Positions 1 to 8,699 of a stretch of 37,434 nucleotides of DNA are shown here, in pieces (within the stretch, counting starts at the first letter, position 1; each line of letters begins with the position of its first letter). The translations under genes were made by a program, and so were the position numbers. This DNA comes from JAVEYA01 sp034003745. Its GTDB lineage: Bacteria > Bacillota > Peptococcia > DRI-13 > PHAD01. Where the stretch lies: positions 1-37,434 of the forward strand of contig JAVEYA010000014.1 in assembly GCA_034003745.1 (NCBI GenBank), written 5' to 3'. Below the pieces are notes generated by a model. The model had not been told where the DNA came from. It searched no databases and saw nothing but the letters and a program-made list of their open reading frames with translations.

Positions 1-10
1 TACTCCCAGT

Positions 11-2071
11 TTATATTTTTCCCCATTCTATAATAAGGGCTGTTAATTCGCCAAAATAAGTCAGGTCTAATTTATGCATCGCCAGGGTACAGGCGATATA
101 AAGCAGGCTGCGGTCTAGTTCCGTCTGATAAACTGCAGAACTAACGAAAGATACAATAACTTGATCAAACTCCAACCCCTTGGCCAGGTGGGCCGATGTC
201 ACTATAATTCCTTCCCGGTATTCGGCAGTGCTGTCATCAAACAAAAATACCCGCTCATTTTTGTCTTTGATCCTATGGTGAATCTCTTCGGCCTGTTCCT
301 GGGTCTTACAGACGATACCCAGGGAATGAAACCCCGATCGGAAAAATTGTTTGATCAACTTCTGAATTTCGGCGTACTGGCCCCGGGCATGACCGCAGTC
401 CTTTATAGTTGGTTCTTCCCCATGACGCTCGACGGATACCAGCTTATTGTTGTATTTGATCTTCTGGGCGAACTGCGTAATTTCCAGGGTTGACCGGTAG
501 CTTTTGGATAATTCTATCACGTCGGCTCTAGGGAAAACATGTTTTAGGACCTCTGCGGAAGTAGAGCTATAGGGATTCACCGCCTGACTGCTGTCCCCGA
601 GGATGGTCATTTTACTAAGAAATAGCCGGGCTAAAACCGCATATTGTACGGGCGTATAATCCTGCATCTCATCAACCAGCAAATGCTTCACAGGAGCATA
701 TTCTTTGTTCATTCCCTCAAAGAATATCTTTACGTAAATATAGGGAAAGACATCGGCGTATTCCAACGTATCCTGAGGCAATTGGAACATTTCAGGCTTT
801 TGGATATAGGCAAAAAAATCCTTATACAAAGAAAGCGCATCTTGGAATTTAAACATCTTTAAAAAAGCGGTTTTAACATTTTTTTTAGCGGCAGGCTCTG
901 CTTTTCCGCCTGCCGATTTACTTTTGGCAATAAGCGTCGCGGCCATTTTCTCCAGCCTTTTTTTTACCGGCATTTTCTTAAGCGCCCTATAGCGCGACAG
1001 CAAATATTCCTTAGAAAAGATGACTCCATTGAGAGTAACGCTAGCTGGAGTGAAGTATTCTGTCTCCGCATATGCCAAAAACGAATTGAGCCGCCCTAAA
1101 AACTCCCTTGAAGCTTTGTATTGAATTCTTCCAATCGCGTCCTCATCGGAAGCTTGCGTTAAAGCCGCCACCTGCTGATAAAAATTCTCAATCTTCAGCT
1201 TTGCGGGAATCTCGCCCGCGGCAATTTCATCCATACCCATCTCCGGGATTTCTTCTTCCCCCAGTTCCGGCAGGACGTTGGAAATATAATCGGCAAAGAC
1301 CCTATTGGGGGAAATAAACAGGATATCCTTAGACGTAAGCTTTCCTTTATAACGGTACAATAAATAGGCCACTCTGTGTAAAGCGACTGAAGTCTTTCCC
1401 GAACCGGCCACGCCCTGAATAATCAGGATATCCGACTTTTCGTTCCGGATAATGCTGTTCTGCTCTTTTTGGATGGTCGCCACGATATTTTTCATCTTCT
1501 CGTCTGAGGTGCGGCTAAGTTCTTTCTGCAGAACTTCATCCCCGATATTGAGGGAGCTTTCCAGCATGTATTCCATGATGCCGTTTTTTATTTTATACTG
1601 CCTTTTCAAAGTCATCTGCCCGTTAATTTGTCCCAGCGGCGCGCTATATCCGGCAGGGCCTGTTTCAAAATCATAGAACAGGCCGGCTATAGGCGCTCTC
1701 CAATCATGAATCAGGACTTCATTTTTCCGGTCGTCTGTAAAGGAATGTACGCCCAGATAATAAGCTGTTTCTTGGTTCTCTCGCTCCTCCTTAAAATCGA
1801 TCCGGCCAAAATAAGGAGAAGAAAGCAGTTTAGCAATTTTACGTTTTCGTTCCAGCGCATTTTCGGCAAAATAAATCGTTTCGTGAACGGCGATACGGTT
1901 CGCTGCTTTTTCCGCCAGATCCAGTGTATTGTCCCAAATGTACCGCTTTGTTTCTAAAATCTCACCGGCATAAGCGGAGACCCTCTCCTCAATGACGCCA
2001 TAGGTCTCTTTTAGTTTGGCCAGCATCATTTCCAGGTATTGTTTTTCCTCCCGCTTGGTTTTATTAATCAT
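11..2071 (-). CDS. helD: HelD-type superfamily 1 helicase-like ATPase (RNA polymerase recycling factor)
   Basis: A 686-residue SF1 (UvrD/Rep-like) ATPase. A charged, helical N-terminus (about residues 1-80) fits the coiled coil that HelD proteins push into the RNA polymerase secondary channel. Walker A is GVAGSGKTS near residues 220-228. A DEMQD Walker B/motif II lies near residue 470, and a C-terminal motif reads SAHLAKGLEFDQV. Known HelD proteins use ATP to strip stalled RNA polymerase from DNA and recycle it; they do not process DNA like UvrD. The layout with a long insertion between motifs and the length (about 690-770 aa in the family) favour HelD over UvrD or PcrA. The ATG at 2071 has a GAGG about 11 nt upstream. 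The stop (TAA, 11-13) is inside the window, so the gene is complete. Family assignment is firm; the role is inferred from homologues. Confidence 0.88.
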   Translation of the reverse strand: MINKTKREEKQYLEMMLAKLKETYGVIEERVSAYAGEILETKRYIWDNTLDLAEKAANRIAVHETIYFAENALERKRKIAKLLSSPYFGRIDFKEERENQETAYYLGVHSFTDDRKNEVLIHDWRAPIAGLFYDFETGPAGYSAPLGQINGQMTLKRQYKIKNGIMEYMLESSLNIGDEVLQKELSRTSDEKMKNIVATIQKEQNSIIRNEKSDILIIQGVAGSGKTSVALHRVAYLLYRYKGKLTSKDILFISPNRVFADYISNVLPELGEEEIPEMGMDEIAAGEIPAKLKIENFYQQVAALTQASDEDAIGRIQYKASREFLGRLNSFLAYAETEYFTPASVTLNGVIFSKEYLLSRYRALKKMPVKKRLEKMAATLIAKSKSAGGKAEPAAKKNVKTAFLKMFKFQDALSLYKDFFAYIQKPEMFQLPQDTLEYADVFPYIYVKIFFEGMNKEYAPVKHLLVDEMQDYTPVQYAVLARLFLSKMTILGDSSQAVNPYSSTSAEVLKHVFPRADVIELSKSYRSTLEITQFAQKIKYNNKLVSVERHGEEPTIKDCGHARGQYAEIQKLIKQFFRSGFHSLGIVCKTQEQAEEIHHRIKDKNERVFLFDDSTAEYREGIIVTSAHLAKGLEFDQVIVSFVSSAVYQTELDRSLLYIACTLAMHKLDLTYFGELTALIIEWGKI

Positions 2072-2126
2072 TAACTAAGAATACCTCTTCCGCTTTCAGT
2101 AATATCCTGACCTATTTATATGTAAT

Positions 2127-3251
2127 TTAGCTGCAGATCATATTATTGTACAAAGCCTGCATGGATTTGCCCGGCTCGATTCCCAGCTCAGTTTTAAACA
2201 ATTCCCGCAAGGACTGGTAATGAGAGATAAAGGCAGCTTTTTCCTTTTGGATAAAATAGCACTTTAATAGCATTTCCTGAGCGGCTTCATCTAACGGGGA
2301 TCTTTCCAGAATTTCGCGAAGTATTTTTTCAGTTGCGGTATAATTATCTTTTTGCATATAGTAGACGGCGACGGCGGTTGCCAGCTTATAATATTTTTTA
2401 AAATATTCCTCTTTTTTGGCTAAAGACCATAAGTAATCATTATCTTCCAAATAATCGCCCTGATATAACAAGAGGGCTTCTTCATATTTTTCTATTGTTT
2501 CTTCTTCAACAGGTACGAAGGAAGCTGTCAGGAAATCAAACTCCACCGTATCCACATATACTTGGGGAAGGCTCATCCAATAACAGCCGTTAATAAACCT
2601 GAAGTCAAGATTGATGCCGGCGGAAGACAAGGCCTTTTTTATCTTATATACGGTCGTATGAAGCTGAATATCTACTTTTTCCAGATCATATTCGGGCCAG
2701 AGCGCTTCACAGATTTTCCACTTGGGCACTTCTTTTCCCAGGTTTTGCAGCATATAGGCAAAAAGTTCTTTGGCCTTGGAAGTCCGCCACTTGACAGGCT
2801 GCTTATTTTTCGTACTATGTACTGAGAATTTACCGAAGCAATAAATTTGACCATTGCCTCCAAATTGATAATTGGGATCCTCCGGCAAACCCTTTCTTCT
2901 GATAAGGCGGGCGACCGTTTGCTCGATGTCATCAAAAGACAAGGGTTTTAACAGATAATCCAAAGCGTTCAGCCGAAAGGCGCTTAAGGCGTATTGATCA
3001 TGTGCGGTCACAAAGATGATTTCGATATCATCGTTGATTGTCAGGATATTTCCAGCCAGCTCCAAACCATTTATTTCGGGCATTTCAATATCCAGGAAAG
3101 CAACATCCGGTTTATCCTTTTCCAGCCTTGCCAAGGCGTCCGCCGCATTGATGAAGCCGCCGATAACCTCTATCCGTCCTGTTCTTTCCAATAATATTTT
3201 CAGGATATGAATCGCCGGCTCTTCATTATCTACAATCATTGCCTTTAACAT
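2127..3251 (-). CDS. Response regulator with receiver, winged-helix and BTAD (SARP-like) domains
   Basis: A 374-residue transcriptional regulator. Residues 1-120 form a CheY-like receiver, with acidic D8/E10, phosphoacceptor D54 in FLDIEMP, a VTAHD threonine and a LLKPL lysine. Residues about 130-230 form an OmpR/SARP-type winged helix (WRTSKAKELFAYML, ICEALWP). The rest is a helical bacterial transcriptional activator domain like that of SARP/AfsR regulators. The ATG at 3251 follows AAGGAGG closely. No histidine kinase is adjacent, so it is an orphan regulator here. It is divergent from the V4R/chemoreceptor pair across a 250-bp gap, which suggests but does not prove that it controls them. 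I saw no convincing promoter in that gap. Domain calls are confident; target genes and partner kinase are unknown. Confidence 0.85.
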   Translation of the reverse strand: MLKAMIVDNEEPAIHILKILLERTGRIEVIGGFINAADALARLEKDKPDVAFLDIEMPEINGLELAGNILTINDDIEIIFVTAHDQYALSAFRLNALDYLLKPLSFDDIEQTVARLIRRKGLPEDPNYQFGGNGQIYCFGKFSVHSTKNKQPVKWRTSKAKELFAYMLQNLGKEVPKWKICEALWPEYDLEKVDIQLHTTVYKIKKALSSAGINLDFRFINGCYWMSLPQVYVDTVEFDFLTASFVPVEEETIEKYEEALLLYQGDYLEDNDYLWSLAKKEEYFKKYYKLATAVAVYYMQKDNYTATEKILREILERSPLDEAAQEMLLKCYFIQKEKAAFISHYQSLRELFKTELGIEPGKSMQALYNNMICS

Positions 3252-3502
3252 AACCTGGCTGCCTCCTTAAAAATTATCTTCTGCTGATTGGCTGTGATAT
3301 AAACGGAATCAGCAATGACATATACAGCGCCGTTTTTCAAAATCATTTACCTATTTAATTATTCTACTTGAGAATGAGAAATTTTAACAGCTATATTGTC
3401 GATTTTTCTCGAAATTGTCCAGAAAATGTTCAGAGCACATTGATACAATGGTAACGAATTTCTGAACGCTTACTTCTAATTCATAGATAACAAGGAGAGA
3501 AA

Positions 3503-4018
3503 ATGAACAATAGTTTCAGAAAATTTGAATGGAAAGATATCGGCGATATCGAACAAGGCAGGCCTACGTTAGGACAAATTATGCATGTTGCGGCGTACAG
3601 GATGTTTCACTATTCTCTCCGCAATATCTTGGAGAAGAGCTACGGCAGAGATACCGCCAAACATCTTCTGAAAGAGGCCGGACAACTGGCGGGAAGAGAA
3701 TTCTGCCGGCATGTGCTGGATACCAAGTTGCCGGCTGCGGATTTTTTTCATTTGCTGAAGCAAAAGATGGATGAACTGAGGATGGGGATCCTTGAGGTCG
3801 AATATGCAGATTTCGAGAACATGATCTTTATTCTGACTGTATCCGAAGACCTTGATTGTTCAGGAGTAACGGTCACCGGTGAAACCATCTGCAATTTTGA
3901 TGAAGGCTTGATCATGGGAATTCTGGAAATATATACAGGCAGAACATTTATCGTCAAGGAAACGGATTGCTGGTCAACCGGTGATTGGACCTGCCGGTTT
4001 CATATTGCTGCCATTTAA
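3503..4018 (+). CDS. V4R (4-vinyl reductase) domain protein
   Basis: A 171-residue soluble protein. Its C-terminal third (about 110-171) has the V4R signature: a conserved ICNFDEGLIMGIL segment followed by a Cys-x4-GD-x2-Cys-x-Phe element (CWSTGDWTCRF). V4R domains are small-molecule binding modules, found in bacteriochlorophyll enzymes and beside sensors of hydrocarbons and other ligands; several bind metal through such cysteines. The N-terminal part (about 1-100) is helical and resembles the region that precedes V4R in other single-domain regulators. The ATG at 3503 follows AAGGAGAG. The chemoreceptor gene starts 61 nt downstream on the same strand, so the two are probably co-transcribed and this protein may be a ligand-binding partner of the receptor. 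Ligand unknown. Confidence 0.8.
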   Translation: MNNSFRKFEWKDIGDIEQGRPTLGQIMHVAAYRMFHYSLRNILEKSYGRDTAKHLLKEAGQLAGREFCRHVLDTKLPAADFFHLLKQKMDELRMGILEVEYADFENMIFILTVSEDLDCSGVTVTGETICNFDEGLIMGILEIYTGRTFIVKETDCWSTGDWTCRFHIAAI

Positions 4019-4079
4019 TAATGTATTGATAAATAAAAGGGATTAATATAAATTTTAGCGGTTAAAGGGGTGTTTCGTT

Positions 4080-6083
4080 ATGAAATTCAACAGTTTGTCC
4101 AGCAAAATCTTGCTATTGATGGCGGGATTCATCGCGATTTTTATTATTGCGGTCTTTATAATTATTTCCTCAACTGTAGGCAGTGTAATTAGCCAGAACA
4201 TAGAGGATGAATTAAAAAGCCAGTCGCTTGTTTTGGGGAATGACGTCGAAGACATGAAACAAAAGTCATTGGATGCCACCAAATGGCTGGAGAGTTCGGC
4301 CCGGCTGGTCAGGGCTCTCGAGAACCAGGACCGCCAGGGCGCTCTGGAACTGGGGCAACTGGCCTTGACATCCTTTGGTATGGATTACCTGGTGATCACG
4401 GATACGCAAGGGAAGGTATTTATCCGCGCCCATGAGCCGGAGAAATTTGGCGACAGCATTTCCGGCCAGGTCAATATCCAAAAAGCCTTGAAAGGCGAAA
4501 GATCGGTCGGGATTGAAGAGGGGGCCGTGGTCAAATATTCCATCCGCGCGGGAACTCCGCTGAAAGACCCATCCGGCCATATTATCGGCGCGGTGTCTTT
4601 GGGCTATGTTCTTTCCAATAACGAATTCGTTGATAAACAAAAGCTCCTCTTCAATTGTGACGTCTGTGTATTTTCAGGGGATGAAAGAATTGCCACGACC
4701 ATTGAAGATTCTGATGGGCAGCGGATTATCGGCTCAAAAATGGAAGATCAGGATATTATCAATACCGTGCTGGTCAATGGGAAGACTTATTATGGCCAAT
4801 CAACCATTGACGGCGCCAAATATTTTTCCGCCTATCTGCCGATTATTGATGTTACAGGGAAAAGCAGCGGCATGCTTTTTATCGGTCAAAAATCTGATTT
4901 CGTAACAGACCTGATTCGAAAACTAAGTATCAACCAAGGCGTTATTATGGCTATTTTGGGAATCGTCATCGGTATTGGCGTCGTTTTGATGTTCAGGATC
5001 ATGATTATCCAAAAAATCCGGGCGGTTACCAGCATGCTGAAGGAGATTGCGGAAGGAAACGGTGATTTAACCAAACGCGTAACCGTTTCAAGCAAAGATG
5101 AAATTGGAGAAATGACGGGTTATTTCAATTTATTTATTGAAAGTATTCACCAAATGGTAAAGAAAATCATCTCAGAAACGGATACTGTGAACGCGGTCAT
5201 TCTGGAGTCCCATCAAAATATAACGGTTCTCACGAACGAACTTGAAAACGCAGCTGCAACGGTACAGGAATTATCGGCCGGGATGGAGGAAACCGCCGCT
5301 TCGACCGAAGAGATCACCGCCACTTCCAATGAGATCGCCAATGCCGTGGAAACGGTTGCGGTAAAAGCGCAGGAAGGGGCTTTATCCGCCAATGAAATCA
5401 GTAATAAAGCGATCTCTTTAAAGGACAGCGCCCTGGAGCTTCAAAACGAGGCTGAGCAGACCCGTTTAACCATTAAGAAAGAAATGGATGAAGCCCTAGA
5501 AAAAGCCCGGGAAGTCGATAAAATCAGGACTTTATCCGAAGTCATCCTGCAAATATCCTCCCAGACCAATCTGCTGGCTTTAAACGCGGCCATCGAATCG
5601 GCCAGAGCCGGTGAAGCCGGGAAGGGATTTTCCGTTGTTGCCGATGAAATAAGAAAGCTGGCGGAAAACTCTAAAAGCACGGTAATCGAAATCCAGGATA
5701 CACTGGGCATTATTCTGGAAGCGGTTGAAAACCTCTCCGGCAGCTCCAGGAGAACACTGGAATATGTCGAAACAAAAGTGATGGACAGCTATAAAGAATC
5801 TGTACTGGTCGGCGAAAACTATAATCAGGACGCTCAATCCATCAATGATTGGGCTATAGAATTAAGCGCAACCTCCCAGGAACTGCTTGCATCCATAAAA
5901 ACCGTATCAGAAGGAATCGTCGAAATATCAAAAGCTACGGAAGCGGGCTCCGAAGGAACTATGCATATTGCCGATAAGGTTTCCAATATCAAGGACAAAG
6001 CGAATAAAATCAAATCGGAAACAGACCATGTCAAAGCCAGTGCAGATAATTTGCATGACCTGGTTAAGAAATTTAAAGTATAA
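4080..6083 (+). CDS. Methyl-accepting chemotaxis protein with dCache sensor domain
   Basis: A 667-residue transmembrane chemoreceptor. TM1 spans about 8-34, followed by an extracellular double-Cache domain (about 40-275, with the RAHEPEKFGDS motif typical of dCache_3). TM2 is at about 286-308 and the HAMP domain at 309-362 (AEGNGDLTKRV, DEIGEM). The long cytoplasmic signalling helix hairpin has its conserved tip at about 490-520 (QTNLLALNAAIESARAGEAG), which contacts CheA and CheW. There is no C-terminal CheR-tethering pentapeptide. The V4R gene lies directly upstream, which hints that the receptor reads a V4R-bound ligand as well as an extracellular one; this is inference. No che genes are in the window. 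A strong hairpin terminator follows the stop. The family call is very secure; the ligand cannot be read from sequence. Confidence 0.93.
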   Translation: MKFNSLSSKILLLMAGFIAIFIIAVFIIISSTVGSVISQNIEDELKSQSLVLGNDVEDMKQKSLDATKWLESSARLVRALENQDRQGALELGQLALTSFGMDYLVITDTQGKVFIRAHEPEKFGDSISGQVNIQKALKGERSVGIEEGAVVKYSIRAGTPLKDPSGHIIGAVSLGYVLSNNEFVDKQKLLFNCDVCVFSGDERIATTIEDSDGQRIIGSKMEDQDIINTVLVNGKTYYGQSTIDGAKYFSAYLPIIDVTGKSSGMLFIGQKSDFVTDLIRKLSINQGVIMAILGIVIGIGVVLMFRIMIIQKIRAVTSMLKEIAEGNGDLTKRVTVSSKDEIGEMTGYFNLFIESIHQMVKKIISETDTVNAVILESHQNITVLTNELENAAATVQELSAGMEETAASTEEITATSNEIANAVETVAVKAQEGALSANEISNKAISLKDSALELQNEAEQTRLTIKKEMDEALEKAREVDKIRTLSEVILQISSQTNLLALNAAIESARAGEAGKGFSVVADEIRKLAENSKSTVIEIQDTLGIILEAVENLSGSSRRTLEYVETKVMDSYKESVLVGENYNQDAQSINDWAIELSATSQELLASIKTVSEGIVEISKATEAGSEGTMHIADKVSNIKDKANKIKSETDHVKASADNLHDLVKKFKV

Positions 6084-6116
6084 CCTCTCTTTGTAGTGCT
6101 TAGAAGCCATATATAG

Positions 6117-6164
6117 CAAAAAAGGCTGAGACAGGATCCGTTATGATCCTGCTCAGTCTTTTTA
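6117..6164. terminator. Bidirectional rho-independent terminator between chemoreceptor gene and the SANT-like gene
   Basis: The stem pairs AAGGCTGAG-A-CAGGATC with GATCCTG-CTCAGTCTTT around a 6-nt loop (CGTTAT). It is flanked by an A-run on the left and a T-run on the right. It lies 35 nt after the chemoreceptor stop and 35 nt after the end of the convergent gene, so it can serve both strands. Confidence 0.85.
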
Positions 6165-6198
6165 ATTTGTACTTGAAAAATATAGTCTGGCAGATTTA

Positions 6199-6543
6199 TC
6201 ATACGGCAGCAGAAATTTTTCCATGCATGACCAATCTAGCATTAATTGCATTAAGCGTCCGTTCATGCAGCTTAGCCAGGTCTTGAATAGCTGTACCCTG
6301 ATCAAACTTTGCCAATAGCGCCGCGTCTTCTTCCGGGGCCCAGGGTTTTCCCGCATTTACCGGCAGCCTCGAAGCTCTCTCCGCTTTAGCTGCCTCTTTG
6401 CTCAGCAGCTCTTTGGCTACAAAGAGCGCCCGGATTGTCTCCGGCTGCTGATACGGGCTGTCGGCGGGATATACTTCGCCTGTATAGGGGTCCGTTCCAT
6501 CTGCCAAAATAGAGATAGTACCAAGTGCTTTTGTGATTTCCAT
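6199..6543 (-). CDS. Small hypothetical protein with C-terminal SANT/Myb-like helix-turn-helix
   Basis: A 114-residue protein with no assigned function. The N-terminal part includes a DPYTGEVYP stretch and resembles a domain of small Firmicutes proteins of unknown role. From about residue 66 it reads KPWAPEEDAALLAKFDQG, then LAKLHERTLNAINARL, which is the pattern of a short Trp/acidic SANT-like or GcrA-like helix-turn-helix often found at the end of DNA-related proteins. The ATG at 6543 follows a perfect AAGGAGG. A strong promoter lies upstream (TTGACA-18-TATAAA on this strand). It ends next to the bidirectional terminator, so it is a monocistronic unit. It is likely a real gene that may bind DNA or act as an adaptor; function unknown. 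Confidence 0.7.
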   Translation of the reverse strand: MEITKALGTISILADGTDPYTGEVYPADSPYQQPETIRALFVAKELLSKEAAKAERASRLPVNAGKPWAPEEDAALLAKFDQGTAIQDLAKLHERTLNAINARLVMHGKISAAV

Positions 6544-6578
6544 TGCATCCTCCTTAAATATTTGTAATATACTACTAT

Positions 6579-6608
6579 TTTATACCATATTTTATATAAT
6601 TATGTCAA
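6579..6608 (-). promoter_or_regulatory. Sigma-A type promoter of the SANT-like gene
   Basis: On the minus strand TTGACA (6608-6603) is separated by 18 nt from TATAAA (6584-6579), in an AT-rich region about 40 nt before the ATG at 6543. The match to the vegetative consensus is close. Confidence 0.6.
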
Positions 6609-6696
6609 TATATGTTGTAAATGGTAATTAACATTTTTATATGATTTATACTGCTGCAAAATTTAAACATATATGCACACAATAGATGTATATGTG

Positions 6697-6726
6697 TTGA
6701 TTATTTTAACTATTTATGCATATAAT
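6697..6726 (+). promoter_or_regulatory. Promoter of the RelB-zeta toxin-antitoxin operon
   Basis: TTGATT (6697-6702) and a perfect TATAAT (6721-6726) are separated by 18 nt, ending 35 nt before the antitoxin ATG. A loose inverted repeat (ACACA at 6677-6681, TGTGT at 6693-6697) overlaps the -35 region, and the palindrome TATGCATA overlaps the -10. Either could be an antitoxin operator. Confidence 0.5.
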
Positions 6727-6760
6727 ATAAGTGAAAAGTATAGGAAAGGGGGCGTCGAAT

Positions 6761-7111
6761 ATGGCGGCAAGAAGCGATGTGCAGGTGACAATACGTGTGG
6801 ACAGAGATTTAAAAGAAGCTGCTGAAAATCTTTTTAACCGGTTGGGGATGAATATGAGTACAGCACTCAATGTGTTTTTACGCAAAGCAGTAGATGAAAA
6901 CGGCATCCCGTTTATGCTGAGTGTGAAAAGCACAGGATTTGGTCCGGCCGGCTATTCCACAGACGATATAACGGCTTTGTTCAAAGCTTCTGTTGAACGT
7001 GAGATGGCTCAAAAAAAACAGGCGGGATTGCCTGTATCGGGATATGAGTTTGACAGCAAACGGGCTTATTTAGAATATCCTGACGGCAGACGGGAATACG
7101 TCAATGACTGA
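6761..7111 (+). CDS. RelB/DinJ-family antitoxin
   Basis: A 116-residue protein counted from the ATG at 6761, which follows AAAGGGGG at proper spacing; an upstream GTG at 6731 has no such site and is rejected. The N-terminal 50 residues match the RelB/DinJ ribbon-helix-helix fold: a VQVTIRVD beta strand, then DLKEAAENLFNRLGMNMSTALNVFLRKAV. The C-terminus is longer than in DinJ and presumably binds the toxin. The gene overlaps the downstream zeta-like kinase by 8 nt, a translationally coupled arrangement typical of type II toxin-antitoxin operons. Antitoxin identity comes from both fold and context. The unusual point is the partner: RelB-type antitoxins normally pair with RelE or YafQ nucleases, not kinases. 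Confidence 0.85.
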   Translation: MAARSDVQVTIRVDRDLKEAAENLFNRLGMNMSTALNVFLRKAVDENGIPFMLSVKSTGFGPAGYSTDDITALFKASVEREMAQKKQAGLPVSGYEFDSKRAYLEYPDGRREYVND

Positions 7112-7670
7112 CAACGGCAAACGGCCGCTGGTATTGGTTTTCGCCGGGCCAAATGGTTCAGGTAAATCAACCGCCACGAAAAACTTCCGAATCAGCGGCG
7201 TCTATGTGAATGCCGATGATATGAAAAAGGAACTGGGGTTATCCGATCTGGAAGCGGCCCAACGAGCGGAGGCGAGGCGCAATGAGCTTCTCGCCAATCA
7301 TTTTGACTTTACCTTTGAAACTGTATTATCTACAGAGCGCAATTTACTGCTGCTGCAAAATGCCAAACTAATGGGTTACGAGATTCAATGCATATCTGTG
7401 TTGACGTGCGACGCCAACATTAACGTTGCCAGAATACGTGACAGGGTTGCCGCCGGAGGGCATGCCGTACCGGAGGACAAAATCCGGACACGTTATTATC
7501 TGGCGCTTTCGTTGATACCCCGCTTGGTTGGCCTCTGCGATAAAATTGCGATTTACGATAACTCTTATAAACCGGAATTAATTTTTCGCAAAGAAGGCGG
7601 ACGTGAAAAGATATTCCCGAACAAATACTGGCCAAAAGAGGCATTGCTGAAGCTTTTGGGGATGCATTAA
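7104..7670 (+). CDS. Zeta-toxin-like P-loop kinase
   Basis: A 188-residue P-loop protein. Walker A is GPNGSGKST at residues 15-23, followed by an N-A-D-D motif near residue 37 and FETVLST near residue 73, as in the zeta toxin/AAA_33 kinase group. Zeta toxins phosphorylate UDP-N-acetylglucosamine and so starve peptidoglycan synthesis; some related proteins phosphorylate other small molecules, so the substrate here is inferred. The gene overlaps the antitoxin by 8 nt and ends 17 nt before the transporter gene, which may share the transcript. Canonical zeta is longer (about 270 aa) and pairs with epsilon. This protein is the shorter Clostridia/Gram-negative type. It could also be a non-toxic nucleotide or sugar kinase, but the antitoxin next to it argues for toxin. 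Confidence 0.8.
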   Translation: MTDNGKRPLVLVFAGPNGSGKSTATKNFRISGVYVNADDMKKELGLSDLEAAQRAEARRNELLANHFDFTFETVLSTERNLLLLQNAKLMGYEIQCISVLTCDANINVARIRDRVAAGGHAVPEDKIRTRYYLALSLIPRLVGLCDKIAIYDNSYKPELIFRKEGGREKIFPNKYWPKEALLKLLGMH

Positions 7671-7687
7671 CAGGGGAGACAGAAAAG

Positions 7688-8696
7688 ATGCGACAAATAA
7701 AACTTTGTCTGCCCGGGATTCTCCTTTGTCTGGCGATTGCTGTTCCAGCCTGGTTTCTGGGCAGGATATTCCCCATTGTCGGAGGCCCGGTGTGGGGCAT
7801 TCTCTTTGGCATGATGGCGGCGCTGCTTTCGCCGTTTTCCCGCTGCGGAGACGGAATTAAATTTACCTCGAAAAAGCTGTTGCAGTATGCAATTATTCTT
7901 CTGGGTTTTGAAATGAACTTATATAATCTGATTAAGGTCGGCGGGCAGTCCCTCTTTGTCCTCTTTTTTACACTGGCAGCCGCCTTTTTGACCGCCTGGG
8001 CGGCCGGAAAACTGTTGAAGCTCCCGGGCGACGACCACCCTGATTGGCGTGGGCACCTCAATTTGCGGCGGCTCCGCCATTGCGGCAGTGGCGCCGGTGA
8101 TTCGTGCGGAGGATGAGGATGTCACCCGCGCGATATCCACGATATTTCTCTTCAATGTCCTGGCCGTTTTCATCTTTCCATTTTTGGGGCATTTATTCGG
8201 GATGAGCGATACGGGCTTTGGCATGTGGGCCGGCACCGCAATCAATGATACATCGTCAGTCGTAGCCGCGGGCGTGGCCTGGAGCAACCTGGCCGGCAAC
8301 AACACGGCGCTGGCTTTCGCTACTATCGTCAAATTGACACGGACGTTGATGATTGTGCCGATTACTCTTGTTCTGGCCATTTATATAGCGCAAAAAAATA
8401 AAGCCGCTTCAGGCAGCGGCGCTTTCAAATTTTCCAAGGTGTTCCCCTGGTTCGTATTGGGATTTGTACTGGCAGCGTTCATCAATACGTTTGCCGGCCT
8501 GCCCCCGGCCCTAACGGCAGCCTTGGTTCAAACCGGCAAGTTTGTCATCGTTATGGCCATGACGGCTATTGGCCTAAACACCAATCTGAAAAAGCTCCTG
8601 TTAAACGGCTCCAAACCGTTGATTTTGGGCTTATGCTGCTGGTTTGCCGTTGCGGCGATGTCCCTGGCTGTACAGTTTTTTATGAAGACATGGTAA
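7688..8696 (+). pseudogene. YeiH/DUF4126-like putative sulfate exporter family transporter, broken by a frameshift
   Basis: Two overlapping frames together make one roughly 335-residue integral membrane protein of the YeiH family. The first frame starts with the ATG at 7688 and gives TM helices through AGKLLKLPG. It then runs into unrelated residues and stops at 8116. The second frame carries the family hallmark GVGTSICGGSAIAAVAPVI and the remaining helices to 8696. The shift occurs near 8030: one surplus base, or two missing ones, moves from frame 7688 to frame 8049. Related proteins appear to have one more residue at this spot, which favours a two-base deletion. A sequencing or assembly error is possible because both halves look otherwise intact. 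It stops 3 nt before the convergent stop of the fusion-protein gene. Transport substrate not known. Confidence 0.72.
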
Positions 8697-8699
8697 TGG

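Noticed and set aside
7420..8380. Long antisense frames over the kinase and transporter genes
   Set aside because: They are rich in Arg/Pro/Ser with no recognisable domain and lie opposite clearly coding sequence.
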